A stretch of DNA of 42,215 nt, taken from NCBI GenBank assembly GCA_028281465.1, contig JANQJV010000148.1, forward strand, positions 1-42,215, in the 5' to 3' direction. The translations under genes were made by a program, and so were the position numbers. Every line of letters begins with the position of its first letter. Positions within the stretch are counted from its first letter, which is position 1. Under the pieces are notes generated by a model, which saw only the letters and a program-made list of their open reading frames with translations, did not search any database and had not been told where the DNA came from. This DNA comes from Azospirillaceae bacterium (GTDB lineage: Bacteria > Pseudomonadota > Alphaproteobacteria > Azospirillales > Azospirillaceae). Below, piece after piece: positions 37,484-42,215 of the stretch.

Positions 37484-38404
37484 TCAGCGCGCCGCGCCGG
37501 GATCGGACGACGGCAAGCCAAGACAGGGGGCTCGGCCGGCCGCCGTATTGGCGATGAACGTGACGACCTCATCCAACACCGGTGCGCGCCAGCGGAAGGC
37601 ATGTGCAAATGACGTGACGATACCAATATGACCGAGACCTGGGTAACGACGGAGGCAAACAGCATTGCCGGCCGCGGCCAATGCCGCCGCCAGGCGCTCG
37701 GAATTGGCCGGCAGGACCGTGGTATCGGCGGTGCCGGTGGCAAGCAGCATGGGTGGCGCCGGCCCATTGGCGAAGGTGATTGGTTGGGTCACGGACAGAT
37801 CGGCCGCTGGCGCAAAGATTGCCCGCATCGTCTCACCGTCCAGCGGCAGAAAATCATACGGCCCAGCCAGACCAACCACGCCAGCCACACGCTCTGGTGC
37901 CACGCCGACGGTGCGAAGATAGTCCCGGTCCAAAGCCAGTAAGGCAGCGATGTGTGCGCCTGCGGAATGGCCGATGAGGATGAGCCGTGTCGGGTCGCCG
38001 CCGAAGAATGCGGCATGCTCGGCGGTCCAGCGCACCACCTGTGCCGCATCTTCGACGAAGGTGGGAAAGCGCACCGCGGGATACACGCGGTAATCGGGCA
38101 CGACCACCACCAACCCCTGCGTCGCCAGGGCTGCGGCGATAAACAGGTACCAGTCGCGGGTCCCAGACTCCCAACCGCCACCATACAGGAATACCACCGT
38201 CGGCGCCCCGATTGTTCCCGCCGCCGGTCGATAAACATCAAGCCGCTGACGCGCCTCCGACCCGTAGGGGATTGTCCGGGACCGATTGAGATGCGCCGTT
38301 GGCACAGTCAGATTCAGCACGTCGGCCGGCGCGCACGCGCCGAGTATCAGAACCAGTCCCAGGTAAAAACAGCGAAGGACCCATCGTCCGGACCGATGGA
38401 CCAT
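37484..38404 (-). CDS. Alpha/beta-hydrolase esterase, predicted lipoprotein
   Basis: A 306-residue secreted esterase of the hormone-sensitive lipase / BD-FAE-like group. The lipobox LGAC (Cys24) follows a basic and hydrophobic signal, so the protein is probably lipid-anchored. The oxyanion-hole motif reads YGGGWESG (74-81; HGGG is usual). The catalytic triad is Ser147 (GHSAGAH), Asp227 (GTADTTV) and His259 (GLGHIG). The natural ester is unknown. The start at 38404 places the signal peptide first; the frame extends to 38602 without a plausible function. It is divergent from the L,D-transpeptidase gene. Confidence 0.85.
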   Translation of the reverse strand: MVHRSGRWVLRCFYLGLVLILGACAPADVLNLTVPTAHLNRSRTIPYGSEARQRLDVYRPAAGTIGAPTVVFLYGGGWESGTRDWYLFIAAALATQGLVVVVPDYRVYPAVRFPTFVEDAAQVVRWTAEHAAFFGGDPTRLILIGHSAGAHIAALLALDRDYLRTVGVAPERVAGVVGLAGPYDFLPLDGETMRAIFAPAADLSVTQPITFANGPAPPMLLATGTADTTVLPANSERLAAALAAAGNAVCLRRYPGLGHIGIVTSFAHAFRWRAPVLDEVVTFIANTAAGRAPCLGLPSSDPGAAR

Positions 38405-38686
38405 TGTCGTGGAACAGTCCTGCCGAGTCGACACGGTCCTGAGGCCTGCTCTGGTAACCGCTCGTTCTCCATTCGTCAACCTGTGGATCATACGCCTCCT
38501 TGTAAGACTGCATCCATTGCGTACATCGTCTTGAAGTGCAAGACACCTTGCTTGTTTGAGCGCCTGCCTGACGGTAAGAAGGCTCATGAATTGCTGGGCC
38601 AATTCAGGAGCGACTGATAATCAGTGATCCGGTCGGTCCGACGCCGACCGATCCATGCCCACCATGGCTGAAAGAGGATGGTGACG
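38405..38686. promoter_or_regulatory. Divergent control region: esterase / L,D-transpeptidase
   Basis: A 282-base spacer with two inverted repeats close to the transpeptidase side: TGAATTG-N6-CAATTCA (38587-38606) and ACTGA-TAA-TCAGT (38613-38625). These are operator candidates. No confident -10/-35 pair was found. Confidence 0.4.
38587..38625. promoter_or_regulatory. Two adjacent palindromes, operator candidates
   Basis: Arms TGAATTG and CAATTCA (7 of 7, 6-base spacer) are followed seven bases later by ACTGATAATCAGT (5-base arms, 3-base centre). Their AT content is higher than that of the neighbourhood. They lie 60-100 bases before the transpeptidase start, a position typical of regulator binding. 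Confidence 0.35.
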
Positions 38687-40336
38687 ATGGGACACGCGGA
38701 CAGGGCCGGAGCGCGACTCACCCAGCCTCCGGCACTCCTCCTAATGGTGTGGCCCTGGTTGGCGGCACTGGCGGTGGTGGTCGCCAGCACCGTCGGTGCG
38801 CCCGGGCGCACGGCGGCAGAGGCCGCGGATGCGGTCCTGCGGACCCAGCTAGAGACGCTGGCCACGACGGCGGGGGACACGCTCGCCGCGTTCTATGCGC
38901 ACTCTGACTATGACCCGATCTGGCTTGCCGACGGCGGCACGAAGGCTGACACGCTACTCGATCTCCTGAGCGGCAGCGGGACACACGGTCTGGAACCGGC
39001 CCACTACGGTCTCGAGCAGCTCGTGCATCAACGGCAATCGGCCACCCGTCCGCGCGATCGCGCGGCGTTGGAGCTCGCTCTGAGCCAGGCCGCCCTCACC
39101 TACGCCCGCGATCTGGCCGCCGGCCATACCGTGCCGTCATCGATCGCCCACGATCTCGACATCCATCCGGAACGGCCAAATCCAGGTTTGCTTCTGGCGC
39201 TGTTTGCGGCGGCCAGGGATTTGCCCGCCGTGTTCCGCGCCTTCGCCCCGGTTTCGCAGCGCTATGCCCGACTACGCACAACCCTGCCCCAGCACCAGCG
39301 CATTGCGGCCGCCGGGGGCTGGACCACGGTGCCAAACGGTCCGACGCTTCGACCCGGTACGACGGGCCGGGCCGTGGCCCTTCTGCGGCGACGGTTGGTC
39401 GAGTCGGGCGATTTAGCCACACTGAGCCGCCAACCTGACCACTTTGATGCCACACTTGAGGCCGCGGTGGTGCGGTTTCAGCGGCGCCACGGGCTGGACG
39501 ACGACGGGCTGGTCGGGCGCAAAACCCGGGCAGCCCTGGCTGTGTCGGCGCAGCGACGGGTCGACCAGATCGTTCTCAATCTGGAACGGTTGCGCTGGCT
39601 GCCGCGATCTCTGGGCGGACGCTATGTATTCGCGAATCTTGCCGACTTTCGGGTTCATGTGTTCGATGGAGAAGACATAATCTTTACGTCACGGACCGTG
39701 GTTGGCAAACCCCGCCATCGCACCCCAGTGTTCTCAGACGAGATCAGATACCTGGAGATCAATCCATTTTGGCACGTGCCCTACAGCATTGCCAGCCGGG
39801 AGATTCTGCCAGAGCTGCAAGCCGACTCGAGTTATCTGACCAGAAAGAACATGGTTTTGTTTGGCGATGGTCGGCGTATCGATCCGGCGGAGGTGGATTG
39901 GACCACCATTTCGCGGCGTCAGTTTCCTTATCGGATTCGTCAGAATCCGGGAAGCGGCAACTCCCTCGGCCGGATCAAGATCATGTTCCCTAACCGGCAT
40001 TCTGTTTACCTGCACGACACACCAGCAAAGAGTTTGTTCTCGCACTCGGTGCGTGCCTATAGCCACGGCTGTGTGCGGGTTGAAAACCCCCTTGCCCTCA
40101 CGACCGTGCTTCTGGAGGGACAGGGTCTACCCTGGGACCGCGCCGCAATCGACCGTCAAGTGGCGTCGGGTCAGCGCAGGGTGATCAACTTGCCGCGCAA
40201 AATCCCTATCCATCTGGTCTATCTGACCGCTTGGGTGGACGAGGCCGGTGAGATTCAGTTCCGGGACGACATCTACGGACGCGATGATGCCCTGCGGGCC
40301 GCCCTGCATGATAGTTGGAGCCGACCGATCATGTGA
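38687..40336 (+). CDS. L,D-transpeptidase, YcbB/LdtD type
   Basis: A periplasmic enzyme that forms 3-3 cross-links in peptidoglycan or attaches proteins to it. A membrane anchor or signal (VWPWLAALAVVVASTVGA) is near residues 20-38. A scaffold part follows, then a peptidoglycan-binding domain near 220-285 (ALLRRRLVESGDL, AVVRFQRRHGLDDDGLVG), and the YkuD catalytic domain with SHGCVR (459-464; Cys462) preceded by LHDTPAKSLF. The length of about 550 residues fits YcbB-type enzymes rather than the small Ldts. ATG at 38687 is preferred because AGAGG lies nine bases upstream; ATG at 38678 abuts that site. Confidence 0.92.
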   Translation: MGHADRAGARLTQPPALLLMVWPWLAALAVVVASTVGAPGRTAAEAADAVLRTQLETLATTAGDTLAAFYAHSDYDPIWLADGGTKADTLLDLLSGSGTHGLEPAHYGLEQLVHQRQSATRPRDRAALELALSQAALTYARDLAAGHTVPSSIAHDLDIHPERPNPGLLLALFAAARDLPAVFRAFAPVSQRYARLRTTLPQHQRIAAAGGWTTVPNGPTLRPGTTGRAVALLRRRLVESGDLATLSRQPDHFDATLEAAVVRFQRRHGLDDDGLVGRKTRAALAVSAQRRVDQIVLNLERLRWLPRSLGGRYVFANLADFRVHVFDGEDIIFTSRTVVGKPRHRTPVFSDEIRYLEINPFWHVPYSIASREILPELQADSSYLTRKNMVLFGDGRRIDPAEVDWTTISRRQFPYRIRQNPGSGNSLGRIKIMFPNRHSVYLHDTPAKSLFSHSVRAYSHGCVRVENPLALTTVLLEGQGLPWDRAAIDRQVASGQRRVINLPRKIPIHLVYLTAWVDEAGEIQFRDDIYGRDDALRAALHDSWSRPIM

Positions 40337-40346
40337 CCGGGGCAGC

Positions 40347-40360
40347 GGCCGGTGCCGGCC
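40347..40360. terminator. GC-rich hairpin between convergent genes
   Basis: GGCCGG and CCGGCC form a perfect stem around TG directly after the transpeptidase stop, followed by GGTTT on the plus strand. It could end transcription from either side. The T-tract is too short for a strong intrinsic terminator. Confidence 0.3.
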
Positions 40361-40390
40361 GGTTTGGGCCGTGTCCGTGCACCGGCACTG

Positions 40391-41455
40391 TCATCGGCCG
40401 CGCCGGCTGAACTCGTCGTAAACTTCACCGTAGGATCGCCAGAACTCGTTGTGGAAACCGTCTTCGATCTCCCTCGAGATGCGCTGGAAAGCGTCCTCGT
40501 AAAGTTCCCAATATCGAGCCTTGCGCAAAGCCGGCACGAGCTTTTCTGCCACCGAGCCACCATCAAGTCGCTGCGTCAAGCTGGTCGGTTCGAACTGTTT
40601 GACGAGTTCGGCCAGGGCCACGCGGAGCCCCTCCATCATGGCCTTGTTGTGTGCCTCGATGTCCTTGAAGGCACTCTGCACCGCCACCGGCGCCTCGAGA
40701 TAACCTGACCGGACCGGCATGAGCAGGGCAGAAAGCGCTTCCTCCGCATTGGCGGCGAACTTCAGCGGGTTGTTCTCCATCGGCCGGAGCACGGTGCCAT
40801 CGATGTAAAGGTCAGCCTTCACGTCGGCCCGCGCAACCAGAGCATCGTGCAGACCGCTGGCCGACTGCCGCAACACGGCGCCGATCTGTTGCATGAGTGC
40901 CGGCAGCGCGTCGTCGGTGATCTCCAGATGTGTTGCACCGGCTGCCCGCAACAGTATCTGCACGAGGGCCCGCCCCTCAAGCTGAGACGGTGCCGCGTCT
41001 CCCGATCCACCGGTTGGAACGTCCAACTCTGCTGGCAACTGTTCCCGCGTCGCCAATTCAGCCTGGGCCGGGTCAATCACCTCGATATCAAGCCCCTGGC
41101 TGGACGACCGTACCGGACGCAGGTCCTGATCGTCATCCGTCAGAACTCGAGCAATAAGTGTGAAGCCTGATATCTGAAGGTTATCGCCGTCCGCCACTGG
41201 CATCCGCTGTCCGGTGCCGACCGGTTGGTCAGCACCGTTCAGGAACACGCCGTTAGAACTCATGTCCGTGACATAGATGGACCCATCGGTCACCTCGAAC
41301 ACACAATGGCGCCGGGAGATTTTGCGGTTCGGGTCATCGATCACCCAGTCGTTGTCGGAGCCACGGCCAACTGCATAGCGCCCGCTCGCCACCATCCGGG
41401 TCTCCATGGGCGACGACGACGCACCGTCGTACAGGGCCAATTGCAACACCACCAT
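40391..41455 (-). CDS. tagH: FHA-domain protein, type VI secretion TagH-like
   Basis: A 354-residue protein. The N-terminal FHA domain (about 1-95) keeps the phosphothreonine-binding residues: GRGSDN (30-35), ISRRH (46-50) and SSNGVFLNG (66-74). The C-terminal half matches the VI_FHA domain of TagH/Fha proteins (NPLKFAANAEEAL, then LRKARYWELYEDAF and EIEDGFHNEFW). In type VI secretion such proteins act in the PppA/PpkA threonine-phosphorylation switch. No other type VI gene is in the window, so it is an orphan here. ATG at 41455 has CGGAG upstream; the frame continues to 41716 without similarity. Confidence 0.87.
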   Translation of the reverse strand: MVVLQLALYDGASSSPMETRMVASGRYAVGRGSDNDWVIDDPNRKISRRHCVFEVTDGSIYVTDMSSNGVFLNGADQPVGTGQRMPVADGDNLQISGFTLIARVLTDDDQDLRPVRSSSQGLDIEVIDPAQAELATREQLPAELDVPTGGSGDAAPSQLEGRALVQILLRAAGATHLEITDDALPALMQQIGAVLRQSASGLHDALVARADVKADLYIDGTVLRPMENNPLKFAANAEEALSALLMPVRSGYLEAPVAVQSAFKDIEAHNKAMMEGLRVALAELVKQFEPTSLTQRLDGGSVAEKLVPALRKARYWELYEDAFQRISREIEDGFHNEFWRSYGEVYDEFSRRGR

Positions 41456-41780
41456 GCCGTTCTCCGCTTCACCGTCTGGTCGCCTGTACCGCCGACGTCG
41501 CCAGGGGCGAGAAGCTCCGCGCCGCATCGCCAGTTTGTCAACGCACTTCAATGCCGACCATCGACCAGCCCCGAGGGCCGACCGTCCGGGATGGAGTCCG
41601 GACGCTGTATCCAGATAGGCCCCGCGACCCTTGGTCACACAGCTCGGTTCGGTTCGCTGTACTAACCAGAAAGCAGACTCACTTGCCAGTTGTCCCAGGC
41701 CCCCGCTCCAAGCCATACCCGGACCGCATGACCTGCGGGGCCGGCCGGTGGGTTATGCGGCCCACGACCGAAACGAGGCG
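41456..41780. promoter_or_regulatory. Divergent region: tagH-like gene / ABC exporter
   Basis: A 325-base spacer that must hold promoters in both directions. A CGTCCGG-N8-CCGGACG inverted repeat (41583-41604) is visible, but GC-rich palindromes are common in this sequence. No gene and no confident promoter boxes are seen. Confidence 0.35.
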
Positions 41781-42215
41781 ATGTTGGAATCGAGCATCTA
41801 CAAATTCATTTGGCGCTATAGCAAACCACAGCAGCTCCTTCTCGTTGTCCTTACTCTCATTTCGTTTCCATTCTTGTATATTGCCCTTGATCTTCCCAAA
41901 CGGATCGTCAATCAAGGAATCCAAGGGCAGAATGTACCGGACAGCGTGTTCGGCATCCCGGTCGACCAGGTGACCTATCTGTTCGTTCTGTCGGCTGCCT
42001 TCCTTGTCCTTGTGTGCGTCAACGGTGGCTTCAAATACCTGATCAACACCAAGAAGGGACAAATCGGCGAGCGTATGCTGCGCCGCCTGCGTTTCCAGCT
42101 CTATTCCCACGTTCTGCGTTTCCCTCTGCCCCAGTTCCGACGCATGTCGCAGGGCGAGATCATCACCATGATCACGGCCGAGGTGGAACCGCTCGGTGGC
42201 TTCATTGGCGATGCG
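41781..42215 (+). CDS. ABC exporter, transmembrane domain (partial, cut by window end)
   Basis: The first 145 residues of an ABC exporter with its membrane domain at the N-terminus. Membrane segment 1 is at about 17-38 (LLLVVLTLISFPFLYIAL) and segment 2 at about 64-84 (YLFVLSAAFLVLVCVNGGFKY), followed by the typical coupling region with GERMLRRLRFQLYSHVL and MSQGEIITMITAEVEPLGG. That pattern is characteristic of type IV (exporter-fold) ABC proteins. AGG precedes the ATG at 41781. The nucleotide-binding part lies beyond the window, so the substrate and full length are unknown. Confidence 0.88.
   Translation, partial: MLESSIYKFIWRYSKPQQLLLVVLTLISFPFLYIALDLPKRIVNQGIQGQNVPDSVFGIPVDQVTYLFVLSAAFLVLVCVNGGFKYLINTKKGQIGERMLRRLRFQLYSHVLRFPLPQFRRMSQGEIITMITAEVEPLGGFIGDA

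Noticed and set aside
1-42215. CRISPR array, intact insertion sequence, prophage structural genes, rRNA
   Set aside because: No regularly spaced repeats, no intact transposase, no capsid or tail genes and no rRNA signature were found.

Overview
The window looks like chromosomal DNA of a GC-rich alphaproteobacterium, most likely of the Rhodospirillales type. The main reasons are the order zapA - 6S RNA - 5-formyltetrahydrofolate cyclo-ligase - ymdB, the short coiled-coil gene in front of zapA, and protein sequences of alphaproteobacterial style. No taxon is proven by the sequence alone.

Layout. (1) 1-1761: the decayed end of an integrated element, with a broken tyrosine recombinase gene lying directly downstream of an intact tRNA-Phe(GAA) and its promoter. 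(2) 1951-6788: msrP (periplasmic methionine sulfoxide reductase, here without msrQ), two small envelope proteins of unknown function, and a two-gene ABC transporter (ATPase plus ABC-2 type permease). (3) 6835-10395, minus strand: a nuclease-fold protein that has lost catalytic residues, then gap - COG0523 GTPase - hisI. The GTPase and the zinc-type hisI share an ATGA junction. (4) 10591-12791: DUF4164-like gene, zapA, 6S RNA, cyclo-ligase and ymdB. (5) 12796-15772, minus strand: a TPR protein and a large sodium:solute symporter, followed by about 1.15 kb with no convincing gene.

(6) 16927-30822, minus strand: the centrepiece, a 13-gene array with very tight junctions. In transcription order it reads STAS - cheY - cheA - cheW - MCP (PAS, HAMP, CZB) - cheR - cheD - cheB - soluble MCP-like protein - STAS anti-anti-sigma-like protein - HATPase switch kinase - receiver/PP2C phosphatase - second receiver/PP2C phosphatase. 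The cheY-A-W-mcp-R-D-B part has the order of the F7-type clusters known from Pseudomonas aeruginosa (che2) and Vibrio cholerae (cluster III). Welded to its end is a complete partner-switching module. The two phosphatases carry intact receiver domains, so the simplest reading is that CheA phosphorylates them and thereby sets the phosphorylation state of the STAS protein: a chemosensory array driving a partner switch rather than, or in addition to, flagella. One of the two tandem phosphatases has lost a metal-binding Asp.

(7) 31153-42215: divergent from the che operon, a fused indolepyruvate ferredoxin oxidoreductase; then mutS, a lipoprotein esterase, an L,D-transpeptidase, an orphan type VI secretion FHA protein (TagH-like), and the start of an ABC exporter cut by the window edge. 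No CRISPR array, intact insertion sequence or rRNA was seen.
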